Below, one piece after another: positions 52,544 to 60,395 of a stretch of 64,000 nucleotides of DNA (its first letter is position 1; every line of letters begins with the position of its first letter). The notes under the pieces were generated by a model. That model searched no databases and was not told the DNA's origin. It saw nothing but the letters and a program-made list of their open reading frames with translations. A program made the translations under genes and the position numbers. The stretch is from positions 186,001 to 250,000 of the forward strand of contig ONJM01000001.1 of assembly GCA_900318145.1 (NCBI GenBank), given 5' to 3'. This DNA is from an uncultured Eubacteriales bacterium (GTDB lineage Bacteria > Bacillota > Clostridia > Christensenellales > Aristaeellaceae).

Positions 52544-53893
52544 ATGAAACGTATTCTCGCAACGCTGCTGACACTGGCGATGCTTTTGTCTATTGCCGGC
52601 GCCGCCCTGGCGGAAGATCCCAGGGACCTGGTTTACGGCCTGTGGTGGGAAATCCACTATGACTCCGACGATGAATCCTGGGAAGCCGCTGAAGGCGCAA
52701 CCGGAAAAGACATCGAAATCCAGCAGTTTGAGCATGTGAAGGAAGTCGAAGAGAAGTACAACGTCAAGTACCACTTCGAAAACATCACCTATTCCGGCGT
52801 GCAGGATTCCATCAACAACTCCATCCTGGCCGGTGAACCGGACTGCGACGTTTACATGGTTGAACTGGGCTGGGGCGTTCCTGCCGCGATGAACGGACTG
52901 GCCACCGACCTGCGGGACGTGCTGGATCCCGACGATCCGCTGCTGAAGCATGAGGACAATGTGCTGGATTTCGTCAACCTGCCCGGCGGGGAAGTTTACC
53001 TGCTGAAGGTTGTTGACGCCCAGTCCCAGGTGGAAGCCACCATGCCTCTGGCGTTCAACCTGCAGATGCTCGAGGAAGCCAACCTGGAAGACCCCCGCGA
53101 ACTTGCTGAGCGCGGCGAGTGGACCTGGGACAAGTTCATTGAGTACTGCCAGGCGCTGACCAAGGATACGAACGGCGACGGCGTGACGGACGTTTACGGC
53201 TACGGCGCCTGGCCGGGAGACTGCCTGCCTTACTGGTACATGTCCAACGGCACCAACCTGGCGGCCACCGACAAGGAAAACCTGTCCTCTCCCGAAATGG
53301 GCGAGACGCTGAAGTTCCTGCAGGATCTGTGGCTGAACGGCCTGGCATACCCGGTGCCGGATGAGAACGGCTGGGATATCTGCCGCTGGCTGTACCGCGA
53401 CAAGAAGGTCGCCTTCACCACTTCCGCCGCGTGGATTCTGGACACCAACAAGGACTACCTGGAAGAGCCCAACCTGGACTTCGATATGGTGTTTGTTGAT
53501 TACCCCGTCGGCCCCTCCGGCAACGCGGAAACCAACTCCATGAAGATTGCCGCCGGTTCCTTCTGGATGATTCCCGCCGGCGTGAAGGATCCCAAGCTTG
53601 TCTACGACGCATTCCGCGCCCACTGGAACTGGTACAACGACGACCTGGAGCTCCGGGATGATCCGGAAACCCTGGCCTGGTGGTACGAATCCACATCCAA
53701 CAAGCTGGATCTGCAGGAAGCGAACTTCGAAGAGATGCAGAAGATGGGCGAACGGACAATGGTTGACTTCATCAACGTTGTGATCGATCAGCTGCCGATC
53801 CTGGATTTCCTGAAGGGCAATTACACTCCCGCCCAGCTGCAGGAAGAATACAAACAGGTTGTGCAGGACGCCCTGGACAACATCTTCAAGTAA
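52544..53893 (+). CDS. Extracellular sugar-binding protein (third CUT1 system)
   Basis: This 449-residue solute-binding protein has a signal peptide of 23 residues ending in ALA and no lipobox Cys. The mature part has the standard two-lobe receptor pattern. Examples are SILAGEPDCDVYMVELGW near 88, MPLAFNLQMLEEANLEDP near 168, GEWTWDKFIEYCQALTKDTNGDG with an EF-like acidic turn near 195, and GSFWMIPAGVKDPKL near 335. AAGGAGG (52528 area) and the 38-bp gap after the repeat protein indicate co-transcription. It lies downstream of its putative permeases, the reverse of the usual order. A strong terminator follows and ends the 16-kb operon. Confidence 0.9.
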   Translation: MKRILATLLTLAMLLSIAGAALAEDPRDLVYGLWWEIHYDSDDESWEAAEGATGKDIEIQQFEHVKEVEEKYNVKYHFENITYSGVQDSINNSILAGEPDCDVYMVELGWGVPAAMNGLATDLRDVLDPDDPLLKHEDNVLDFVNLPGGEVYLLKVVDAQSQVEATMPLAFNLQMLEEANLEDPRELAERGEWTWDKFIEYCQALTKDTNGDGVTDVYGYGAWPGDCLPYWYMSNGTNLAATDKENLSSPEMGETLKFLQDLWLNGLAYPVPDENGWDICRWLYRDKKVAFTTSAAWILDTNKDYLEEPNLDFDMVFVDYPVGPSGNAETNSMKIAAGSFWMIPAGVKDPKLVYDAFRAHWNWYNDDLELRDDPETLAWWYESTSNKLDLQEANFEEMQKMGERTMVDFINVVIDQLPILDFLKGNYTPAQLQEEYKQVVQDALDNIFK

Positions 53894-53907
53894 TTTATTT
53901 CCTGACA

Positions 53908-53943
53908 AAAATACCGCACGGACTACGGCCCGTGCGGTATTTC
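53908..53943. terminator. Bidirectional terminator ending the GH26-led operon
   Basis: AAATACCGCACGG and CCGTGCGGTATTT form a 13-bp perfect stem around a short loop, with A and T runs on either side. It serves the rightward operon and the leftward GH5 gene that ends at 53959. Confidence 0.88.
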
Positions 53944-53958
53944 TTTACGGTTTTCATA

Positions 53959-55212
53959 TTATTCAGAACCGCGGCCAAACAGGGCATTGCGGATCATGGC
54001 CAGAGCGATTTCCGGGTATTTCCATTCCACCTTTCTCCGGTCGATGAGGCCGAAGTTTTCCCCGCTGCCTGTAAACGCATTGTTGTCCCACCAGCAGCAG
54101 GTCATTCCCCGCGCGGAGGCAGAGGCTACATAGAAGGCTGTGTAGTTTACGCGGGCCTGCAGGTTGTCATTCTTCTTTTTCAGCGCGCCGAACTCATCCA
54201 GCAGCACCGGGATGCCGTTGACAATATATTTTTTGTACAGCTTGGTCATGAAGCCCGTGACGGTGGACTGCATCCTTTTGCTCTTCACTTCAAACTGATT
54301 GTCCGGACTGTTGGGATTCTGGGCAAAATTATACGGCGTATAGGCATGGACAGCCACGATCAGCCGGTTGTCCGCCGTATCCTCCGGGAGGATGTAGCCG
54401 GCGTTCAGGGCGCCGTCCGGGCTGGCATCGTAGCCCGGAACCAGGAGATAGCGGGAAGCGTTATTTCCTCCGGAAGCCCGGACGGTATCCACAAACTTCT
54501 GGTTCAGCCGGTTGATGCAGTCCATGGCGTCTTTACATTCCTTCGACGATCCGACGAGCCGCCATTCATAGGAGGTTCCCACAAGGCGGGGTTCGTTCAT
54601 GGACTCCAGGAGGCAGTGCTCGTCCAGATCCGCGAAAGCATCCGCCATCTGGGACCAGACGGCTGTCAGGTATTTTTCAGACTGCTCGTAATGTTCACTG
54701 TCCGGGTAGAAACAGTAGATCCAGTTATCATGGTGCACGTTGACAATACAGTACATGCCCTCATCGACCACCCACTGCGCAACTTCCCGGACGCGGTTCA
54801 TCCAGGCGGGATCAACCGTATACTGATCATCAATGATATGATTATGCCAGCTGACAGGGATCCGGACCAGATTGAAACCCGCCTCTTTCAGGGCATGGAT
54901 CAGTTCCGGGGTGGTTTTTGCCCCGCACCAGGAGGTTTCCAGCTCAAGCCCCCGGCGGAAATTGTTGTTCGGATGCGCGTCAAAGGTATTCCCAAGGTTC
55001 CAGCCTGCTTTCAGCTGCCGGATGAAACGAAGGGCTTCATTATCCGGAATGCTGTACAGGGGAAGATCCTCCTCCGTGAATACAGGAATACTGATTCCAT
55101 CCGCCGGTACAAGACCGGAGGGAACACCCGCACCGGGAGCATCCTCCGCACGGCAGGCGCCGGCGGAGAGGACCAGGGTGCACAGGAGCAAAAGGCATAC
55201 TGCTTTTTTCAT
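53959..55212 (-). CDS. Secreted GH5 family endoglucanase-like enzyme
   Basis: This 417-residue exported enzyme starts at ATG (complement of 55210-55212); AAGGAG lies eleven bases upstream. A GTG four codons earlier touches that site and is rejected. The signal peptide (about 1-22) ends near AGACRAE; lipidation of that Cys is possible but the lipobox is weak. The GH5 barrel (about 65-410) has GWNLGNTFDA, RIPVSWHNH, VNVHHDNW, acid/base Glu207 in SMNEPR, VAVHAYTPYNF, nucleophile Glu340 in VLLDEFG and CCWWDNN. The pattern is close to subfamily GH5_4, known for beta-glucan, xyloglucan or mannan cleavage. It lies between the two transporter cassettes on the opposite strand. Confidence 0.93.
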   Translation of the reverse strand: MKKAVCLLLLCTLVLSAGACRAEDAPGAGVPSGLVPADGISIPVFTEEDLPLYSIPDNEALRFIRQLKAGWNLGNTFDAHPNNNFRRGLELETSWCGAKTTPELIHALKEAGFNLVRIPVSWHNHIIDDQYTVDPAWMNRVREVAQWVVDEGMYCIVNVHHDNWIYCFYPDSEHYEQSEKYLTAVWSQMADAFADLDEHCLLESMNEPRLVGTSYEWRLVGSSKECKDAMDCINRLNQKFVDTVRASGGNNASRYLLVPGYDASPDGALNAGYILPEDTADNRLIVAVHAYTPYNFAQNPNSPDNQFEVKSKRMQSTVTGFMTKLYKKYIVNGIPVLLDEFGALKKKNDNLQARVNYTAFYVASASARGMTCCWWDNNAFTGSGENFGLIDRRKVEWKYPEIALAMIRNALFGRGSE

Positions 55213-55246
55213 CTGAGGGATCACTCCTTTTTATATATCTGAATTC

Positions 55247-55274
55247 ATTATATACTCAATCCCTTTTTCCGCAA
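55247..55274 (-). promoter_or_regulatory. Promoter of the GH5 gene
   Basis: On the reverse strand, TTGCGG (complement of 55269-55274) and TATAAT (complement of 55247-55252) are 16 bp apart. Confidence 0.65.
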
Positions 55275-55303
55275 GCATAAACTATGGATACGGGGTTTCC
55301 CGC

Positions 55304-55360
55304 GGAGTCCGGCATCCGGCCGAAACGGACGGAAAAACCACCTGCCGGATTCCGGACTCC
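55304..55360. repeat. Long inverted repeat between the divergent GH5 and cassette-2 promoters
   Basis: The arms 55304-55320 and 55344-55360 are complementary over 17 bp with one mismatch, extended by one more pair at 55303/55361, around a 23-base loop. No T-run follows on either strand, so it is not a normal terminator. The rest of the 423-bp gene-free stretch (55213-55635) holds two promoters and the cassette-2 leader, and nothing else I recognise. Confidence 0.7.
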
Positions 55361-55487
55361 GGTCCGCTCCGCATTGGATCGCAAGAAATGAGAAGACCGG
55401 AGCAAGAATCCCTCATCATACGAAAAAAGCAAGAAATATCAACAGTTTCAGACTGAATCCGACCGGATTTTACAGGACAAACAATGA

Positions 55488-55516
55488 TTGACAACAGCAG
55501 AATATGCCATTATAAT
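55488..55516 (+). promoter_or_regulatory. Perfect sigma-A promoter of cassette copy 2
   Basis: TTGACA (55488-55493) and TATAAT (55511-55516) are both perfect and 17 bp apart. The leader of about 113 nt holds a hairpin (GGTTG/CAACC near 55579-55594) and ends in GGAGG (55623-55627), eight bases before a TTG start. Confidence 0.9.
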
Positions 55517-55635
55517 CTCTTCGGATATAAGATAAAAAAGGAAAACCGGGGACGCAAAAACAGATTCATAGCCGAAGGGGTTGTACGGACAACCTTGTGC
55601 AGATTTCATATACTGTTTCGTTGGAGGTGTTGGCG

Positions 55636-58530
55636 TTGGAGAACACAAAAAGCATAGCCTGGAGGAAATGGATCATTTTTGCTGTTGTGGTGCTTCTCCT
55701 TGTGCTGTGGTTTGTGCTTTCTTCCGGAGATGAAAGCTTTGAGAAGAAGTACGCGGACGTTCCGGATCTGGATACACAGCTGGCAGCGTTCAGCGACCAC
55801 AACCGCTATGCGGATTATCTTGCGAAGTATGAGAATGAAGCGGTCCCTTCCGGCGAGATTTCCGTGGACGTACTTTCCGCGGAGGAGGGGAACGGCATTT
55901 CCGCCGCTGCGGAAGGCCTGCGGACGGAGAATGACAGTACTGCGGTCTGGCACGTGGACGTTCCCGAAGCCGGCCTGTACCAGCTGCAGATGCGGTACCT
56001 GACCGTGGAATCCCGCGGCGTGGATCTGGAACGGATTCTGAAGATCAACGGGGAAGTACCGTTCAAGGGCGCAGATCAGCTTATTTTTTCCCGTCTCTGG
56101 ACGGATGAAAGCGCGCCGCGCCAGGACAACCAGGGAAACGATATCCGTCCGTCCCAGAAGGAAGTATTCGACTGGCAGACCATATATTTCCGCGATTCCC
56201 TGGGCTATATCACCGATCCCTACCTTTTCTGGTTCAAACAGGGAGACAATATCATCAGCCTGGAGGCGGTCAGTGAACCGATGACCATCGGGGAACTGAA
56301 GCTGGTGCCGCCGAAGCAGCCGGTATCCTACGCGGAATACAGCAAACAGTATGAAGGAAAGGAAAACCGTACACCTGCCGGATTTGAGACTTCGGTTCAG
56401 GGTGAGAACGCGATACTCCGCTCCTCTCCCTCGCTTTACCCCCGGTATGACCGGTCTTCCCCCGGCACGGAGCCCTACAGCGTTTCAGCCATCAAACTGA
56501 ACTATATCGGCGGCGACCCCTGGCGGACTGCCGGCCAGTGGATCCAGTGGGAGTTTGAGGTGCCGGAGGACGGCTTCTACAATATTACGATCAAGGGCCG
56601 ACAGAATTACGCCCGCGGCTGCCTTTCATGCCGGGTTTTCACGCTGGACGGGGAAACGCCCTTCGAGGAATCCCAGGTGCTTGAATTCAGCTACGACAAC
56701 AACTGGAATTATATGACACTTTCCGATGCCGACGGGAAACCGTTCCGCTTCTGGCTGGCCGCCGGGAAGCATAACGTCCGTCTGGAAGCTACGCTCGGTT
56801 CCATGGGCGCGGTGCTTTCCGACATGCAGGAGCGTGTAACGCACCTGAACAGCATCTACCGGAAATTCCTGGTGCTGACCAGCGCAAGCCCGGACATTTA
56901 CCGGGACTACAAGCTGGCGAACGTCTATCCGGAAGAAGTGGCCGCACTGAACGTGGAGAGCAAAGCGCTGTACAAACTGGTGGACGAGATGGTGGCAATT
57001 ACCGGCCAGAAGAACGACAAGGCCGCCTCCATACAGACGCTTGCCATGCAGCTTGAGGATTTCTACGACGATCCGGATAAAATCACCCAGATGTTCATGA
57101 ACTTCAAAGACAACATCTCCGCACTGGGCACATCCATGCAGTCCCTGAGCGAGATCAAGCTGGACGTGGACAAGGTGATCATTACCGCGGACGGGACGAA
57201 ACCCACCCGTGCAGACGAGGGATTCTTCGCCCGGCTCGGGCATGAAATCCGTTCCCTGTACGCAAGCTATGTCGTCAACTACGACGCGCTGGGCGATGTA
57301 CACGAAGGCGCGGACGTTCTGAACGTCTGGATTGTAACCGGCCGTGACCAGAGTACCATACTGAAGACGATGGTTGACGACACCTTCACGCCGAACTACA
57401 AAATCCCCGTGAACGTCAAGCTGGTGGATCCGGGCGCCCTGCTGAACGCGGTGGTGGCCGGAAAGGGACCGGACGTGGTGCTGTCCACGGACACCTGGAA
57501 TCCCGTCAACTACGCGCTGCGCCACGCGATTGAGGACCTGACACAGTTCGATGACCTGGATGAAGTCCTTTCACAGTTCTATGAAAGCTCCTACGCTGCC
57601 GTGAAGTTCGAAGGCGGCGTATACGCCCTGCCGGAAACGCAGATGTGCAACGTTCTCTTCTACAGAAAAGATATTCTTGCGGAACTCGGACTGGATGTTC
57701 CTGAAACATGGGATGATTTCATCGCGATGCTGCCAACGATACAGGGCGCCAACCTGAGCGTCGGCATTCCGTATCCGGACATCACCGCACCGAATCTGGC
57801 GACTTTCTACGCCATGCTGTACCAGCAGGGCGGCGCCATCTACACTGAAGACGGAAAGAAAACCGCAATTACCAGCGAGGCGGGCGTGAAGGCGTTTGAA
57901 ATGTACACCTCCCTGTACAACGACTACGGACTGCCGGTCGTGTTCGACTTCCTGAGCCGTTTCCGTACCGGTGAAATGGTCATGGGCATTTTCGACTACA
58001 CCATTTTCAATACCCTGATGGTTTCCGCACCGGAAATCCGCGGGCTGTGGGATATCGCGGTGCTGCCAGGGACATACAGGACAGACGGGAACGGGAAGGA
58101 ATACCTGGACAGGCACGGCCATTCCCAGGGCGCCTGCTGCATGATGATCGCCACGGATGACGAGAAGATCAAACAGGAAGCCTGGACGTTCATGAAATGG
58201 TGGGTTTCCACGGACGCACAGGTCCGGTTCGGCCGTGAGATGGAAAGCCTGCTCGGTTCCTCCGCACGGTACGCGACCGCGAACATCGAAGGTGTCGAAC
58301 AGCTGCCCTGGAGTGAAAAACAGCTGAAGGTTATCCGGGAACAGATGAAGTGGGCTGTGGGTTACCGCGAGGTAGCCGGCGGATATTACACCAACCGGCA
58401 CCTGACCAACGCGATTCGCAAGATCATTAACGAACACACAGACAGGCGCGAAACCCTGAACGATTACGCGCGGACCATCAACGAAGAAATCACCAAGAAG
58501 CGCATCGAATTCGGGCTGCCGGTGGATTAA
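55636..58530 (+). CDS. Giant sugar-binding protein, membrane-anchored (cassette copy 2)
   Basis: This 964-residue protein starts at TTG 55636, fixed by GGAGG spacing. Unlike copy 1, it begins with a transmembrane anchor (about residues 11-31, WIIFAVVVLLLVLWFVLSSG) and no cleavage site. Two CBM-like beta-sandwich modules (about 55-235 and 255-420), a helical spacer (about 440-530) and a full solute-binding domain (about 565-955) follow. The last has VWIVTGRDQSTILKTMVD, GKGPDVVLS and ETWDDFIAML. Order and many residues match copy 1, for example GQWIQWEFEVPEDGFYNI against GQWIEWKFTAAEEGDYAI. It should hold glycan at the membrane beside its permeases. Confidence 0.85.
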   Translation: MENTKSIAWRKWIIFAVVVLLLVLWFVLSSGDESFEKKYADVPDLDTQLAAFSDHNRYADYLAKYENEAVPSGEISVDVLSAEEGNGISAAAEGLRTENDSTAVWHVDVPEAGLYQLQMRYLTVESRGVDLERILKINGEVPFKGADQLIFSRLWTDESAPRQDNQGNDIRPSQKEVFDWQTIYFRDSLGYITDPYLFWFKQGDNIISLEAVSEPMTIGELKLVPPKQPVSYAEYSKQYEGKENRTPAGFETSVQGENAILRSSPSLYPRYDRSSPGTEPYSVSAIKLNYIGGDPWRTAGQWIQWEFEVPEDGFYNITIKGRQNYARGCLSCRVFTLDGETPFEESQVLEFSYDNNWNYMTLSDADGKPFRFWLAAGKHNVRLEATLGSMGAVLSDMQERVTHLNSIYRKFLVLTSASPDIYRDYKLANVYPEEVAALNVESKALYKLVDEMVAITGQKNDKAASIQTLAMQLEDFYDDPDKITQMFMNFKDNISALGTSMQSLSEIKLDVDKVIITADGTKPTRADEGFFARLGHEIRSLYASYVVNYDALGDVHEGADVLNVWIVTGRDQSTILKTMVDDTFTPNYKIPVNVKLVDPGALLNAVVAGKGPDVVLSTDTWNPVNYALRHAIEDLTQFDDLDEVLSQFYESSYAAVKFEGGVYALPETQMCNVLFYRKDILAELGLDVPETWDDFIAMLPTIQGANLSVGIPYPDITAPNLATFYAMLYQQGGAIYTEDGKKTAITSEAGVKAFEMYTSLYNDYGLPVVFDFLSRFRTGEMVMGIFDYTIFNTLMVSAPEIRGLWDIAVLPGTYRTDGNGKEYLDRHGHSQGACCMMIATDDEKIKQEAWTFMKWWVSTDAQVRFGREMESLLGSSARYATANIEGVEQLPWSEKQLKVIREQMKWAVGYREVAGGYYTNRHLTNAIRKIINEHTDRRETLNDYARTINEEITKKRIEFGLPVD

Positions 58531-58548
58531 GAAAGGAGGGATCAAGCC

Positions 58549-59487
58549 GTGAGCAGTTTCGCCGCAAAGTATGTCAAACTCAAAAAGCGCAATACAGCCA
58601 TTGCGTGGGAGAAAGCCAAGCGGAACCGGGTCTGCTACCTGTTCCTGCTTCCGTACGCCGTTCTGTTCTTCACTTTCTTCATCCTGCCGATGATCACCTC
58701 GATCATTTACTCCTTCACCTACTACAATATCCTGGAGCCTCCGAAATATATCGGACTGCAGAACTACATCAACCTGATCCTGCAGGATGAAGTGTTCCTG
58801 ACTGCCGTGAAGAACACCTTCCTGATCGCGGTGATTACAGGCCCGCTGGGATATATCCTGTCCTTCGGATTCGCATGGTTCATCCATGAGCTGCCCCGCT
58901 GGATCCGGACGTTCGCAGTTCTGATTTTCTACGCGCCGAGTATATCCGGCAACGCCTATACCGTTTTCAACATCATCTTCCGGGGCGACTCCTACGGCTG
59001 GTTCAACGCCCTCCTGATGAACCTGGGCATCATCAAGACACCGGAGCTCTGGCTGACCAACCCGGCAACGATCATGCCGGTGCTGATCTTCGTCATTCTG
59101 TGGATGAGCATGTCCACCGGATTCCTTGCTTTCGTCGCCGGCCTGCAGGGCATCGACCGCAGCCAGTACGAAGCCGGGTATGTGGACGGTATCCGGAACC
59201 GCTGGCAGGAGCTTTACTTCATAACGCTGCCGAACATGAAGCCTATGCTGCTATTCGGCGCGGTCATGGCCATCACCCAATCCTTCAACGTAGCGGACGT
59301 TCCGATGGCGCTGGCCGGTTTCCCCTCCACGGATTACGCCGCGCACACGGTTGTCGTCCATCTGTTCGACTACGGCTATACCCGGTTTGAAATGGGTTAC
59401 GCATCCGCCATCGCGACGCTGCTGTTCCTGGTGATGATCCTGTGCAACAAGCTGATCCAGAACGCGTTAAGGAGGGTTGGCACATGA
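58549..59487 (+). CDS. Sugar ABC transporter permease 1 (cassette copy 2)
   Basis: This 312-residue permease starts at GTG 58549 after AAAGGAGGG. It has six helices and the EAA loop YEAGYVDGIRNRWQELYFITLPNM, where Gly replaces the second Ala of the usual EAA. SGNAYTVFNIIF and MSTGFLAFVAGLQG correspond to copy 1. The stop overlaps the next start (ATGA). It pairs with the permease at 59484. Confidence 0.92.
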   Translation: MSSFAAKYVKLKKRNTAIAWEKAKRNRVCYLFLLPYAVLFFTFFILPMITSIIYSFTYYNILEPPKYIGLQNYINLILQDEVFLTAVKNTFLIAVITGPLGYILSFGFAWFIHELPRWIRTFAVLIFYAPSISGNAYTVFNIIFRGDSYGWFNALLMNLGIIKTPELWLTNPATIMPVLIFVILWMSMSTGFLAFVAGLQGIDRSQYEAGYVDGIRNRWQELYFITLPNMKPMLLFGAVMAITQSFNVADVPMALAGFPSTDYAAHTVVVHLFDYGYTRFEMGYASAIATLLFLVMILCNKLIQNALRRVGT

Positions 59488-60383
59488 GCATAGCCGTAAA
59501 GAATACCAGCGGACACCGCATGAAAGCCGTCAACGGCCGGAAGAGAAGGCCGAACCGTTCCATCTGGGGCGATATCGGCGTCTGGCTGCTGCTGATCATC
59601 GTTGCCGTTATTATGGCACTGCCGCTCATCCTGGCGATTTCCAATTCCCTGAAGCCCCTGAACGAACTGTTCCGATTCCCGCCGACCATTTTCCCGATCC
59701 ATCCGACGCTGTCCAACTACAGTGACCTGATGGTGACACTGGGACAGAGCTGGGTACCCTTTACCCGCTATCTGACGAACACGGTCTGGATTACACTGCT
59801 CGGCACAGCCGGCCACCTGCTGATTGCTTCCATGGCAGCGTTCGTACTGGCCAAGTACGATTTCCCGGGAGGAAGAACGTTCTTCAGCATCGTCGTGGTC
59901 GCCCTGATGTTCAACGGCTACGTCACAGCGATTCCGAACTTCATTACGATGAGCAAGCTGGGCCTGATCGATACGATCTGGTCCGTGGTGCTGCCGGCGT
60001 TCGCCTCACCCATGGGGCTGTTCCTGATGAAGCAGTTCATGGAAGGTCTGCCGTTCTCCCTGATCGAATCCGCCAAGCTGGACGGCGCCAGGGAATTCCG
60101 GATCTTCTGGACGATCGTGATGCCGAACGTGAAACCGGCCTGGCTGACGCTGATCATCTTCTCCGTGCAGGGCCTGTGGAACAACCGGGCTTCCGCGGTC
60201 ATCTATTCCGAAAGCAAAAAAACGCTGCCTTACGCGCTGCAGCAGATCCAGGCAGGCGGTATCGCCCGTACCGGACAGGCGGCCGCGGTTATCGTGGTGA
60301 TTATGATCGTTCCGATCATTACATTCATCCTTTCCCAGAGCCAGATACTTGAAACCATGGCCAGTTCCGGCCTCAAGGATTAA
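59484..60383 (+). CDS. Sugar ABC transporter permease 2 (cassette copy 2)
   Basis: This 299-residue permease starts at ATG 59484; AAGGAGGG lies just before it inside the previous gene. Its EAA loop reads IESAKLDGAREFRIFWTIVMPNVKP. The N-terminal basic stretch is short, unlike the 40-residue charged extension of copy 1. The ending QILETMASSGLKD is shared. Together with the preceding subunit it makes the cassette-2 translocation pore. Confidence 0.92.
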   Translation: MSIAVKNTSGHRMKAVNGRKRRPNRSIWGDIGVWLLLIIVAVIMALPLILAISNSLKPLNELFRFPPTIFPIHPTLSNYSDLMVTLGQSWVPFTRYLTNTVWITLLGTAGHLLIASMAAFVLAKYDFPGGRTFFSIVVVALMFNGYVTAIPNFITMSKLGLIDTIWSVVLPAFASPMGLFLMKQFMEGLPFSLIESAKLDGAREFRIFWTIVMPNVKPAWLTLIIFSVQGLWNNRASAVIYSESKKTLPYALQQIQAGGIARTGQAAAVIVVIMIVPIITFILSQSQILETMASSGLKD

Positions 60384-60395
60384 GGGGGTGCGGAC

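Noticed and set aside
55523-55635. Cyclic-di-GMP (GEMM) riboswitch in the cassette-2 leader
   Set aside because: GGGGACGCAAA recalls a GEMM block, but the preceding hairpin with a GNRA loop and the GGCAAACC receptor segment are missing, so the fold cannot form.
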